A program made the position numbers and the translations under genes. A DNA stretch of 64,000 nucleotides from an uncultured Bacilli bacterium (GTDB lineage Bacteria > Bacillota_I > Bacilli_A > RFN20 > CAG-826): the NCBI GenBank assembly GCA_934700895.1, contig CAKUXV010000001.1, positions 62,001 to 126,000 of the forward strand, given 5' to 3'. Below are positions 8,507 through 16,774 of this stretch, piece by piece. The notes beneath the pieces were generated by a model, which saw only the letters and a program-made list of their open reading frames with translations, was not told where the DNA came from and ran no database searches. Numbering within the stretch: the first letter of the stretch is position 1; every line of letters starts with the position of its first letter.

Positions 8507-10822
8507 CTACTTGTTTTCTTCCGCTTTTTTCTTTTCGGCTTCTTCGTCCAAGGTGTCTAGGCTTAGGTGCAGGACGCGGTCTTGGATTTCCTGCGTGCGG
8601 CCTTGATTCCAGAACTGGGTGCCGATATATCCGCAGGTTCTACGGGCGACGTGCATCTTGCTTTGGTCGCGGTTGCCACAATTGGGGCATTCCCAAACAA
8701 GTTTTCCGGTTTCGTCTTTGACGATTTTGATTTCGCCGGTATAGCCGCAATTCTCACAAAGGTCGCTCTTGGTGTTGAGCTCCGCGTAGACGATCGTGTT
8801 GTAGATATGTTTCATGATTGCAAGAACCGCAGGGATGTTATTCTGCATGTTCGGAACTTCAACATAGCTCACGGCTCCGCCCGGAGAAAGCTGTTGGAAC
8901 TGAGCTTCCTTGGTCAATTTATCGAAGGCGTTGATCTTTTCACGGACATTGACGTGATAAGAATTGGTGATGTAGTTATGGTCGGTGACCCCGGGGATGA
9001 TGCCGAAACGCTTCTGGAGGCACTTGGCGAATTTGTAGGTTGTGGATTCCAAAGGAGTACCATAGACGGAGTAGTCGATGTTTTCCTCTCTCTTCCATTT
9101 AGCGCAGGAATCATTGAGAAGTTTCATGACGCGAATGCCGAATTCTTCGCCTTCTCCAGAAGTGTGGGAAATGCCTTTCATGTAATAGACGCATTCGGCG
9201 AGTCCGGCATAGCCCAAAGAAATCGTGGAATAGCCATTGAAGAGAAGCTTATCAATGGTTTCTCCTGGCTTTAAGCGGGCCAAAGCCCCATCTTGCCAAA
9301 GAATCGGAGCTACGTCACTGGGGGTGCCGAGCAAACGTTTGTGCCGAAGTTGCAAAGCACGGTGGCAGAGTTCCAGACGATCGTGGAAGATCTCCCAGAA
9401 TCGTTCTTCGTCTTTGCCGCTAGAGCAAGCGACATCAACGAGGTTAATGGTGACAACGCCCTGATTGAAACGGCCATAGTAGCGGTGCTTGCCGGGAACG
9501 TAATCCAAAGCATTTGCAATGTTGCCAATGCCCGCATCGGTGAAGCGGTCCGGAGTTAAGAAGGAACGGCAGCCCATGCAGGGATAGCAATCGCCCTTCA
9601 ATTCGAACATCTTCTTTTCGGAGATGTAGTCGGGGACCATACGCTTGGCCGTGCATTCCGCGGCCAATTTTGTCAAATAAAAATAGGGAGTGCCTTCATC
9701 GATGTTATCGTCCTGGAGGACGTAGATGAGCTTAGGGAAAGCCGGGGTGATATATTGCCCAGTGCGGTCTTTAACTCCAAGGATACGTTGCTTGAGCATG
9801 ACTTCGATAATGAGAGCGAGGTCATCCCGAGTGCGGCCTTCCGGGACTTCGTGGAGATAGAGGAAAACGGTCACGAAAGGAGCTTGGCCGTTGGTGGATT
9901 GCAAGGTGATCAGCTGATATTGGATGGTTTGGCAGCCCGTTTCGATTTCCTTGCGGACTTCTTGTTCCACCAAGTGATTGAATTTATCGCTGGAGGTTTC
10001 GATGCCGGCGGCTTCGAATTCCGCTTTCAAACGTTTGGCGATTCTCTTGCGCGAAACGTCGACAAACGGAGCCAAGTGGCTCATGGTGATGGTTTGTCCA
10101 CCATATTGGCTCGAAGCGACCTGAGCTACGATTTGGCTGGCGACGGTGCAAGCGACGGAGAAGCTATGCGGGGTATCGATATGAGTGCCCGAAATGCAGG
10201 TTCCATTTTGAAGCATGTCGTCGAGATTGACGAGGTCACAGTTGTGCTCGTGCTGGGCAAAATAGTCGGCGTCGTGGAAGTGGATGATGCCTTCGCGGTG
10301 AGCTTGAACGATGTCGTCGCTAAGCAAATAACGGCCTGTATAATAACGGCTCCATTCTCCAGCCATGTAGTCGCGTTGAACGGAAAGAATCGTCGGATTC
10401 TTGTTGGAGTTTTCTTGTTTGACCTCTTCGTTAGAACGTTCGACAACGCCAGCGATTTTTTGGTCGATGTCGCTCATTTTTCGGTTCTCGCCGTGCTTAT
10501 ATCGATAGGTGATGTAAAGACGGGCAACCTTATATTTGCCGGTGCCCATCAAGGCATCCTCGACTTTGTCTTGAATTTCTTCTACGGACAAATCGCGCCC
10601 CGCATTCGCGGCATCCTTCATGATGCCATAGGCGATTCCATTGATTTGCTCTTCGGTTAGACGTTCGGAAACGATGCCTTCTTCTTCGTTAGCACCGCGG
10701 ATAGCTTCCACGATTTTCATGCGATCAAAACCCATGCGTTCGCCCGAACGCTTCATGACGCAGATTTTTGGTTCCTCAATATCTAAGTTCCCATCGAGAC
10801 TTTCGTCGTAAATAGCTGTCAT
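8507..10822 (-). CDS. nrdD: Anaerobic ribonucleoside-triphosphate reductase
   Basis: Class III reductase that converts ribonucleoside triphosphates to deoxy forms without oxygen, using a glycyl radical made by NrdG. An ATP-cone regulatory domain fills about residues 18-110 (start ICVMKRSGERMGFD). The large barrel follows. Near the C-terminus a four-cysteine zinc site (CENCGYTG and CPNCGNR) precedes the glycyl radical loop RRTCGYIG, near residue 733 of 771. ATG 10822 is chosen because GAGGAG sits seven bases upstream; an ATG at 10855 has no such site. A good promoter lies at 10888-10915. nrdG follows in the same operon. Its neighbours on the other side are the FNR-like regulator and pyruvate formate-lyase genes, forming an anaerobic block. 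Confidence 0.97.
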   Translation of the reverse strand: MTAIYDESLDGNLDIEEPKICVMKRSGERMGFDRMKIVEAIRGANEEEGIVSERLTEEQINGIAYGIMKDAANAGRDLSVEEIQDKVEDALMGTGKYKVARLYITYRYKHGENRKMSDIDQKIAGVVERSNEEVKQENSNKNPTILSVQRDYMAGEWSRYYTGRYLLSDDIVQAHREGIIHFHDADYFAQHEHNCDLVNLDDMLQNGTCISGTHIDTPHSFSVACTVASQIVAQVASSQYGGQTITMSHLAPFVDVSRKRIAKRLKAEFEAAGIETSSDKFNHLVEQEVRKEIETGCQTIQYQLITLQSTNGQAPFVTVFLYLHEVPEGRTRDDLALIIEVMLKQRILGVKDRTGQYITPAFPKLIYVLQDDNIDEGTPYFYLTKLAAECTAKRMVPDYISEKKMFELKGDCYPCMGCRSFLTPDRFTDAGIGNIANALDYVPGKHRYYGRFNQGVVTINLVDVACSSGKDEERFWEIFHDRLELCHRALQLRHKRLLGTPSDVAPILWQDGALARLKPGETIDKLLFNGYSTISLGYAGLAECVYYMKGISHTSGEGEEFGIRVMKLLNDSCAKWKREENIDYSVYGTPLESTTYKFAKCLQKRFGIIPGVTDHNYITNSYHVNVREKINAFDKLTKEAQFQQLSPGGAVSYVEVPNMQNNIPAVLAIMKHIYNTIVYAELNTKSDLCENCGYTGEIKIVKDETGKLVWECPNCGNRDQSKMHVARRTCGYIGTQFWNQGRTQEIQDRVLHLSLDTLDEEAEKKKAEENK

Positions 10823-10887
10823 AACGATACTCCTCAAGACGCTAGAGAAAGACAAGCGTCCTTCTCTTTCATTGCTGACGAGTCCTC

Positions 10888-10915
10888 ATTTTAGGCGCGC
10901 AAGAGAATGTTGCAA
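10888..10915 (-). promoter_or_regulatory. nrdDG promoter with overlapping palindrome
   Basis: Minus strand: -35 TTGCAA (10910-10915), 16-base spacer, -10 TAAAAT (10888-10893). The -35 box lies inside the perfect palindrome TGTTGCAACA (10908-10917). A wider repeat TTTTGAC/GTCAAAA (10932-10938, 10955-10961) lies just upstream. Neither matches an NrdR box or an FNR box as I know them. Confidence 0.6.
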
Positions 10916-11065
10916 CAAGAGAGGACCAAAGTTTTGACAACGTCCTATAAAGAGGTCAAAAAGCCCGAAAAATTGGGAAAGGAGCTTTGGGTTATTTTGC
11001 TTGATTTCTTCTTTCTTCCATGTATCTTGCTAGAGTCGATATTGAAACGCTCGACATTGCTATTT

Positions 11066-11752
11066 ATGAAAACCAAGACGCCATGCCAACAATGCCCTTC
11101 TCCATGCGTATCTGCATGGCTTTTTGAGGAAGACCAAAAGCAAGGGAAAAAGGATTCGCTTTTTGCTTCGGCTATTCGGTCGACGTATCAAAAAGGCGAT
11201 GCGATTTTTTCTCTTGGCGATCCTGCAGACTCCCTTTATTTGATCCATAAAGGGAATATCAAACTCGTGAATTACGATTCGGATGGTAGGGAAAAGATTG
11301 TCGCGTTTTTTGGCAAGGGTGAATGGATTTGGGAGGGATTATTCCTCGAACAGCCCACATTCCCCTTTCATGGTGTTGCCATGGATGAAGTGGTGGTTTG
11401 CAAAGTCCCAGCTTCCATTGTTCGGAATCATCTAAAAGACGGGCGTGGCGCCTTGTCCGTCATCGAGATTCTTTCGAAAAAACTCCACGATGCGAATGAG
11501 CGGAATATGATTCTTTCTACGACGGACCCCAAAGCCAAGATTGCTCGACTATTTGCTTATCGCGCTTCCCAATTTCATAGTGATTCCTTTTCGATGAAAT
11601 TAAGTGACATCGCTTCGGCGGTATCCCTTCGCCCCGAGACCGTATCCCGAAAAATCGGCGAATTGCTTCAAGAAGGTGTTCTTGAAAAGAAGAGCCGTTC
11701 CCATTTCCGGATTTGCGATTTCGATGCGTTGGTGGAAATCGCCAATTCTTGA
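11066..11752 (+). CDS. Crp/Fnr-family transcriptional regulator, FNR-like
   Basis: Predicted redox- or oxygen-sensing activator of anaerobic genes (228 aa from ATG 11066). An N-terminal cysteine cluster CQQCPSPC (C7, C10, C14) resembles the iron-sulfur ligands of FNR. A further cysteine in VVVCKVP could complete the set. The cyclic-nucleotide-type beta roll has GDPADSLYLIHKG. The C-terminal HTH recognition helix reads RPETVSRKIGEL, with the E-x-x-S-R pattern that in FNR reads TTGAT half-sites. Exactly such boxes flank pflA downstream, which ties protein and site together. A longer frame begins at 10907, but its first 53 residues are unlike the family. No clear Shine-Dalgarno sequence precedes 11066. 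The stop codon lies within the first FNR box. Iron-sulfur binding is inferred, not shown. Confidence 0.88.
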   Translation: MKTKTPCQQCPSPCVSAWLFEEDQKQGKKDSLFASAIRSTYQKGDAIFSLGDPADSLYLIHKGNIKLVNYDSDGREKIVAFFGKGEWIWEGLFLEQPTFPFHGVAMDEVVVCKVPASIVRNHLKDGRGALSVIEILSKKLHDANERNMILSTTDPKAKIARLFAYRASQFHSDSFSMKLSDIASAVSLRPETVSRKIGELLQEGVLEKKSRSHFRICDFDALVEIANS

Positions 11753-11790
11753 TTGAAATCAAGGAATTTTTGATATTTTGGAAAGATAAT
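11749..11790 (+). promoter_or_regulatory. FNR box and class II promoter for pflA
   Basis: TTGATTGAAATCAA (11749-11762) is an exact match to the FNR consensus TTGAT-N4-ATCAA. It sits inside the 16-bp palindrome from 11748 to 11763. A GATAAT -10 box (11785-11790) predicts a start near 11797, placing the box centre at about -41.5, the classic class II activator position. No good -35 box is present, as expected for an activator-dependent promoter. It overlaps the stop codon of the regulator gene. Confidence 0.82.
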
Positions 11791-11812
11791 AAGCACGTTG
11801 AAAGGATTTTTG

Positions 11813-12553
11813 ATGCAAGGAAACATTCATTCGATCGAAACATTTGGATCCCTGGATGGTCCAGGAATCCGTTTTGTTATCTTTTTGAAGGGCTGCCCCT
11901 TGCGTTGCCTTTATTGTCATAACCCCGATACGTGGGCGACTCCCGGCGGGGAACTTCGCTCGGCGGATTCGATTCTGGAACAGGCATTACGTTACCAATC
12001 CTATTGGGGTGAAGAAGGCGGCATCACCGTCAGCGGGGGAGAACCCTTGCTTCAAATCGAATTCTTGACGGAGTTATTTACGAAAGCCAAGAAAAAAAGG
12101 ATATCCACCTGCATCGACACATCAGGATCGCCGTTTACAAGAGAAGAGCCATTCTTCTCCCGCTTTCAAAGCCTTATGAAGGTGACGGACTTGCTGCTTG
12201 TCGACATCAAGGAAATCAATGACAAAAAGCACCGTGTCCTGACGGGAAGAAGCAACGAAAATATTCTAGATATGCTTCATTACTTGGATGAAATCCATAA
12301 ACCTGTGTGGATTCGCCATGTCTTAGTGCCTGGATACACGGATTTCGACGAGGATTTGAAAGCAACGAGCCGCTTCATCGATAGTCTTCATAACGTAGAA
12401 CGGGTTGAAGTGCTCCCCTTCCATAAAATGGGAGAATTCAAGTGGAAGGAACTTCATTTGGATTATTCGCTTGGGGAGGTAGAGCCCCCATCGAATGAAC
12501 GAGTGAAAAACGCGGAAAACATTCTTAGAAAAAAACGAAGCGAAATTGATTGA
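11813..12553 (+). CDS. pflA: Pyruvate formate-lyase activating enzyme (radical SAM)
   Basis: Radical SAM enzyme that installs the glycyl radical on pyruvate formate-lyase under anoxia. The cluster motif CPLRCLYC gives C28, C32 and C35 of 246 aa, and [10 protein letters not shown] is the SAM-binding glycine segment. [16 protein letters not shown] is the typical PflA N-terminus. ATG 11813 follows AAAGGA (11801-11806) by six bases; the in-frame TTG at 11798 overlaps the ribosome site and is unlikely. It lies between the FNR-like regulator and pflB. Both its own promoter and the pflB promoter carry the same FNR box, so the activase can be made with or apart from the lyase. Confidence 0.96.
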   Translation: MQGNIHSIETFGSLDGPGIRFVIFLKGCPLRCLYCHNPDTWATPGGELRSADSILEQALRYQSYWGEEGGITVSGGEPLLQIEFLTELFTKAKKKRISTCIDTSGSPFTREEPFFSRFQSLMKVTDLLLVDIKEINDKKHRVLTGRSNENILDMLHYLDEIHKPVWIRHVLVPGYTDFDEDLKATSRFIDSLHNVERVEVLPFHKMGEFKWKELHLDYSLGEVEPPSNERVKNAENILRKKRSEID

Positions 12554-12587
12554 AATCAAAGAATCGCTGCCTCTAAACTCTCAAAAT
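12546..12587 (+). promoter_or_regulatory. Second identical FNR box and promoter for pflB
   Basis: TTGATTGAAATCAA (12546-12559) repeats the upstream box base for base and overlaps the pflA stop codon. CAAAAT at 12582-12587 is placed so that the box centre is again about -41.5 from the expected start near 12594. Both promoters also share GCACGTT around the start site (11793-11799 and 12591-12597), so the whole module looks duplicated or convergently fixed. Confidence 0.78.
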
Positions 12588-12614
12588 ATTGCACGTTCCC
12601 ACAGGAGGGAAAAC

Positions 12615-14867
12615 ATGGAACAAAAATTACAATGGGAGGGCTTTGCCCCCGGACACTGGAATGAAGACGTCAATGTCCGTGACTTCATTCAACGCAATTA
12701 TACGGAATATCAAGGAGACGCATCCTTTTTGGAGGGGCCAAGTAATGCGACCGAAACGCTTTGGAACATGGTGCAGGATTTGCAGCATCAAGAACGTGCA
12801 AAAGGCGGAGTTTTGGACATGGAAACCGAGGTTGTTTCCTCTATTAATGCCTACGGCCCCGCTTATATTGGCGAAAAAACCAAAGAATTAGAGAAAGTAG
12901 TTGGCCTCCAAACCGACAAGCCATTAAAGCGCGCCTTTATGCCTTATGGTGGCATTAAGATGGCAGAAAAAGCCTGCCAAACCTATGGCTATACCCCCAA
13001 TCCCGAACTCCACAAAATCTTCACGGATTATCACAAGACTCACAACCAGGCGGTCTTCGATGCTTATACTCCGGAGATGAAATTGGTCCGTCACAACAAA
13101 ATCTTAACGGGTCTTCCTGATGCCTATGGCCGCGGCAGAATCGTTGGCGATTATCGCCGCATCGCCCTTTACGGCATTGATTTCTTGCTGCAACAAAAAG
13201 AAGAAGACCTCGCCGAATGCGGAGACGGCACGATGACGGAGGACGTCATCCGCTTGCGCGAAGAAATCGCGGATCAGATGAAGGCCCTTCGTGAAATGAA
13301 ACAAATGGCTGCCTCGTTTGGTTTTGATATTTCTCAACCGGCCAAAGACGCCAAAGAAGCGGTGCAATGGCTCTATTTTGGTTACCTCGCCGCTATCCGC
13401 ACGCAAAATGGCGCGGCGATGTCGGTAGGTCGCATCTCCACGTTCCTTGATATTTATATCGAACGCGATTTACGCAAGGGCCTCATTACCGAAGCGGAAG
13501 CCCAAGAGCTCATCGACCATTTGGTCATGAAGCTCCGCATGGTTAAATTTGCTCGCATCCCCTCCTACAATCAACTTTTCTCTGGCGACCCCGTTTGGGC
13601 GACCCTCGAAGTTGGCGGCATGGGGCAAGATGGCCGCAGCTTAGTGACCAAAAGCGATTTCCGTTTCCTCCACACTTTGGAGAACATGGGACCTGCTCCG
13701 GAACCCAACCTCACGGTTTTGTATTCCAAACGCCTCCCTGCCGGATTTAAGTCCTATGCGGCGAATATCTCGGTGAAAACCAGTTCCATTCAATATGAAA
13801 ACGATGATGTGATGCGCCCGGTTTGGGGAGATGATTATTCGATTTGCTGCTGCGTCTCCGCGACGGAAACGGGCAAGGAAATGCAATTCTTCGGTGCACG
13901 CGCGAACTTGGCTAAATGCTTGTTATACGCGATCAATGGCGGCGTTGACGAAAAAACGCACGACCAAGTGGGTCCGCGTTATCGCCCGATTACTTCCGAA
14001 TATTTGGATTACGAAGAAGTCATGGAGCGTTATGACGACATGATGGAATGGCTCGCGGGCATTTACGTCAATGTCTTGAACCTCATCCAATACATGCACG
14101 ACCGTTATTATTACGAGGCGGCTGAAATGGCTCTCATCGATACGGATGTCCGTCGCACGTTTGCTACGGGTATCGCGGGTTTCTCCCATGTTGTCGATAG
14201 TCTTTCCGCGATTCGCTATGCCAAAGTGAAAACCATCCGCGACGAAACGGGCTTGGTGGTTGATTATGAAATTGAGGGCGACTTCCCTCGTTACGGCAAT
14301 GACGATGACCGCGTGGACAATATTGCTGTATGGTTATTGAAGACCTTCATGAAGAAGATCAAAAAACACCACACCTATCGCGATTCCGAACCCACGACTT
14401 CGATCCTGACGATCACTTCCAACGTCGTTTACGGCAAAGCCACGGGTTCGATGCCGGATGGCCGCAAAGCGGGAGAACCACTCTCCCCGGGCGCCAACCC
14501 CGCTTATGGAGCGGAGAAAAACGGCTTGCTTGCCTCCCTCAACTCGGTGGCAAAACTCCCCTATGAATATGCTTTGGATGGTATTTCCAACACGCAGACG
14601 ATTGCCCCGAATACCCTTGGAAAAACGGATGCGGAACGAGTGAAAAACCTCGTTTCTGTCCTCGATGGCTATTTTGATAAAGGCGCCCATCACCTTAACG
14701 TCAACGTCTTTGGGATCGATAAACTCAAAGACGCGATGGAACACCCGGAAAAACCGGAATATGCGAATTTCACAATCCGCGTCTCTGGCTATGCGGTCAA
14801 ATTCATCGATTTGACGAAAGAACAACAGTTAGACGTTATCGCTCGCCATGCGCACGAATCGCTCTAA
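12615..14867 (+). CDS. pflB: Formate C-acetyltransferase (pyruvate formate-lyase)
   Basis: Cleaves pyruvate with CoA to acetyl-CoA and formate, the central step of anaerobic mixed-acid fermentation. The active-site cysteines appear in [11 protein letters not shown] near residues 410-413, followed by the near-invariant [11 protein letters not shown]. The glycyl radical loop RVSGYAVKF lies near residue 725 of 750, and [10 protein letters not shown] ends the protein as in known PflB. ATG 12615 follows a clear AGGAGG at a spacing of about six bases; the upstream in-frame start at 12546 overlaps the FNR box and is not used here. A strong hairpin terminator follows. Length and motifs fit true PFL rather than other glycyl radical enzymes such as glycerol dehydratase. 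Confidence 0.97.
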   Translation: MEQKLQWEGFAPGHWNEDVNVRDFIQRNYTEYQGDASFLEGPSNATETLWNMVQDLQHQERAKGGVLDMETEVVSSINAYGPAYIGEKTKELEKVVGLQTDKPLKRAFMPYGGIKMAEKACQTYGYTPNPELHKIFTDYHKTHNQAVFDAYTPEMKLVRHNKILTGLPDAYGRGRIVGDYRRIALYGIDFLLQQKEEDLAECGDGTMTEDVIRLREEIADQMKALREMKQMAASFGFDISQPAKDAKEAVQWLYFGYLAAIRTQNGAAMSVGRISTFLDIYIERDLRKGLITEAEAQELIDHLVMKLRMVKFARIPSYNQLFSGDPVWATLEVGGMGQDGRSLVTKSDFRFLHTLENMGPAPEPNLTVLYSKRLPAGFKSYAANISVKTSSIQYENDDVMRPVWGDDYSICCCVSATETGKEMQFFGARANLAKCLLYAINGGVDEKTHDQVGPRYRPITSEYLDYEEVMERYDDMMEWLAGIYVNVLNLIQYMHDRYYYEAAEMALIDTDVRRTFATGIAGFSHVVDSLSAIRYAKVKTIRDETGLVVDYEIEGDFPRYGNDDDRVDNIAVWLLKTFMKKIKKHHTYRDSEPTTSILTITSNVVYGKATGSMPDGRKAGEPLSPGANPAYGAEKNGLLASLNSVAKLPYEYALDGISNTQTIAPNTLGKTDAERVKNLVSVLDGYFDKGAHHLNVNVFGIDKLKDAMEHPEKPEYANFTIRVSGYAVKFIDLTKEQQLDVIARHAHESL

Positions 14868-14882
14868 TTGGCAGGACAACAT

Positions 14883-14912
14883 AAAACCGGCAGGTCGCCC
14901 CTGCCGGTTTTT
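14883..14912. terminator. Bidirectional terminator between pflB and degV
   Basis: CCGGCAGG (14887-14894) and CCTGCCGG (14900-14907) form a perfect stem with flanking A4 and T5 runs. It can end both the plus-strand pflB and the convergent minus-strand degV transcripts. Confidence 0.9.
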
Positions 14913-14926
14913 GTTAGAAATGCGAA

Positions 14927-15811
14927 TTATTTCGCGCGGCTTTTGCCCCAAAAGAAGAGGGCGACCGTGCCAGGTCCCGTATGGGATCCAATCGTGGTTC
15001 CGATGGAATGGATGACAACCTTGCCGTTCATGTTCTTGAATTTTTCGTCGACCATGTTCTTCACCGGCATCGCAAGATCCATGCAGTGGGACATTGAGAT
15101 AAAGACTTTTCCGTCATAGTCGAGCCCATCGTTTGCGTTTTCGACCATTTTCTCTACAATCCGCTTTTCCACCTTCTTGGTTCCGTGGACTTTTTCTAAG
15201 GGGATAAGCTTTCCGTTTTCGTCCATATGGAGTAAGGGGCAAATGTTAAGCAAGTTCCCGAGGAATCCAGCGACGGGGGAAACACGACCGCCGCGAACAT
15301 AATATTTCAAATCGGTGGAGAAGAAGAAATGATGGAGTTCAAGACGGTGCTTCTCGGCCCAATCGCCTAACTCGTCTAATCCCATGCCTTCATCCCGTAG
15401 ATCGGCTAATTTATCCATGAACAAGCCGTAACCGCTGGAAGCACCTAAACTATCCACGATACGGATTTTGCGTTCGGGGAATTGTTCCTTGAGCATTTCC
15501 GCAGCGAGGTTAGCTGAATTGTATTCGCCGCTTAATCCGCTGGAAAGGCTGACGTGCAAGATGTCTTTTCCTTCTTGGAGGAATGGCGTGAAGTAGTCGA
15601 TGTAGTCTCCAGCGGAGGGTTGGCTGGTTTTGGTCATCTCGCCCTTAGCCATGCGTTCATAGAATTCATCGAAGGGGATGGAATGCCCTAAATCATCGAT
15701 GTAATCGACTCCATTGAGGTTGAAATGGAAACAAAGGTAATGGATATTCCGATTATGGAATTCCTCTTTGGTAAGGTCGGCGGTAGAGGTAGCGCTAAGT
15801 ATATAGTTCAT
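14927..15811 (-). CDS. DegV family fatty-acid-binding protein
   Basis: DegV proteins bind long-chain fatty acids. In Gram-positive bacteria related FakB proteins present fatty acids to the FakA kinase for phospholipid synthesis. The 294-aa protein shows the family pattern: an early serine loop (SATSTADLT), TSQPSAGDY, then HVSLSSGLSGEYNSA and DSLGASSGYG. RGGRVSPVAGFLGNLLNICPLL is cut here as the typical middle segment. ATG 15811 follows AAAGGA. The frame is open further to 15862, but that part contains the promoter. No fakA-like gene is visible nearby. Which fatty acid it binds is unknown. Confidence 0.88.
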   Translation of the reverse strand: MNYILSATSTADLTKEEFHNRNIHYLCFHFNLNGVDYIDDLGHSIPFDEFYERMAKGEMTKTSQPSAGDYIDYFTPFLQEGKDILHVSLSSGLSGEYNSANLAAEMLKEQFPERKIRIVDSLGASSGYGLFMDKLADLRDEGMGLDELGDWAEKHRLELHHFFFSTDLKYYVRGGRVSPVAGFLGNLLNICPLLHMDENGKLIPLEKVHGTKKVEKRIVEKMVENANDGLDYDGKVFISMSHCMDLAMPVKNMVDEKFKNMNGKVVIHSIGTTIGSHTGPGTVALFFWGKSRAK

Positions 15812-15834
15812 AATACTAGTTCCTTTCGGTTTAA

Positions 15835-15862
15835 ATCCTAGTATCTCGATGGGAAAAGTCAA
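15835..15862 (-). promoter_or_regulatory. Promoter of the degV gene
   Basis: Minus strand: -35 TTGACT (15857-15862), 16-base spacer, -10 TAGGAT (15835-15840), 23 bases before the ATG. Confidence 0.5.
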
Positions 15863-15941
15863 TACAAATCGAGGTATTTCGTGGGCTTTTTTATCGAAAA
15901 AGAATGCGTAGAATTAAGGGAAATAAAAGGAGGAAACGTCC

Positions 15942-16691
15942 ATGCTGCAAAATCCTGAGAAAACGGTTGAAGAATTGATTCGATGGCTGGCGGATTATTT
16001 TGAGAATAACGGTCCAAAATGCAAGGCGGTCATTGGAATTTCTGGCGGAAAAGATTCCTCCGTATGCGCGGCCTTGTGCGTTAAAGCCCTTGGGAAAGAA
16101 AGGGTTTTAGGCGTTTTAATGCCCAACGGGGTTCAAAGCGATATTGAAGATGCTCGTTCCTTGGTCCATTTTTTGGGCATTCCGTTTATGGAAATCAACA
16201 TCCATGATGGGTTTCTTGGCATGAAAAAGGACGTGGAGGCGTCCTGTCCTTTGAGTCACGATGCCCTGATCAATTTGCCACCCCGTTTGCGCATGGCGAC
16301 TCTTTATGCCGTAGCGCAGTCCATAGAAGAGGGAGGACGTGTCATTAACACCTGCAATCGCAGCGAAGATTATGTAGGCTATTCCACCAAATTCGGCGAT
16401 TCCGCGGGGGACGTGAGTCCTTTAATGCTTCTTTTGGTGGAAGAAGTGAAACAAATCGGAAGGGTCCTTGGACTGCCATCCTATCTTGTGGATAAGACGC
16501 CAAGCGACGGCTTGTCTGGCTGCAGCGATGAAGATAAATTAGGATTCACCTATGCGACTTTGGACCACTATATCCTAACGGGGGAATGCGTGGATTCGAC
16601 AACGCAAGAAAGAATCGATCGATTGCATCAAATGAACCTGCATAAGCTCCTTCCGATGCCTCATTTTGACCCCGGGAATGTCGGAAAATAA
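15942..16691 (+). CDS. nadE: Ammonia-dependent NAD+ synthetase
   Basis: Last step of NAD biosynthesis: adenylation of nicotinic acid adenine dinucleotide and amidation with ammonia. The PP-loop SGGKDSS lies near residues 33-39 of 249. TCNRSEDYVGYSTKFGDSAGDVSP is the typical substrate-binding middle, visible as NRSEDYVGY and FGDSAGD. TPSDGLSGCSDEDKLGF matches the C-terminal loop of NadE. There is no glutaminase domain, so free ammonia is used. AGGAGG stands nine bases before ATG 15942. It is a single-gene unit between divergent degV and the UPF0104 gene. Confidence 0.95.
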   Translation: MLQNPEKTVEELIRWLADYFENNGPKCKAVIGISGGKDSSVCAALCVKALGKERVLGVLMPNGVQSDIEDARSLVHFLGIPFMEINIHDGFLGMKKDVEASCPLSHDALINLPPRLRMATLYAVAQSIEEGGRVINTCNRSEDYVGYSTKFGDSAGDVSPLMLLLVEEVKQIGRVLGLPSYLVDKTPSDGLSGCSDEDKLGFTYATLDHYILTGECVDSTTQERIDRLHQMNLHKLLPMPHFDPGNVGK

Positions 16692-16735
16692 AATTTGGGA
16701 TCCCCTTTCTTTTCCGCGTTTTCGTTGGGGATGGG

Positions 16736-16771
16736 TTTCATGTTCCTAGGAACTAGTCTAAAATAGACTAG
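16736..16771 (+). promoter_or_regulatory. Promoter with inverted repeat, predicted leaderless start
   Basis: TTTCAT (16736-16741), 17-base spacer, TAAAAT (16759-16764). The -10 box lies inside the inverted repeat CTAGTCTA-AAA-TAGACTAG (16753-16771). The ATG at 16775 is ten bases after the -10 box and lacks a Shine-Dalgarno sequence, so the mRNA would start within a few bases of the codon. Confidence 0.5.
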
Positions 16772-16774
16772 CCC

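Noticed and set aside
9755..10660. Plus-strand open frame of 301 codons inside nrdD
   Set aside because: Shadow of nrdD codon usage; no start signal and no recognisable domain.
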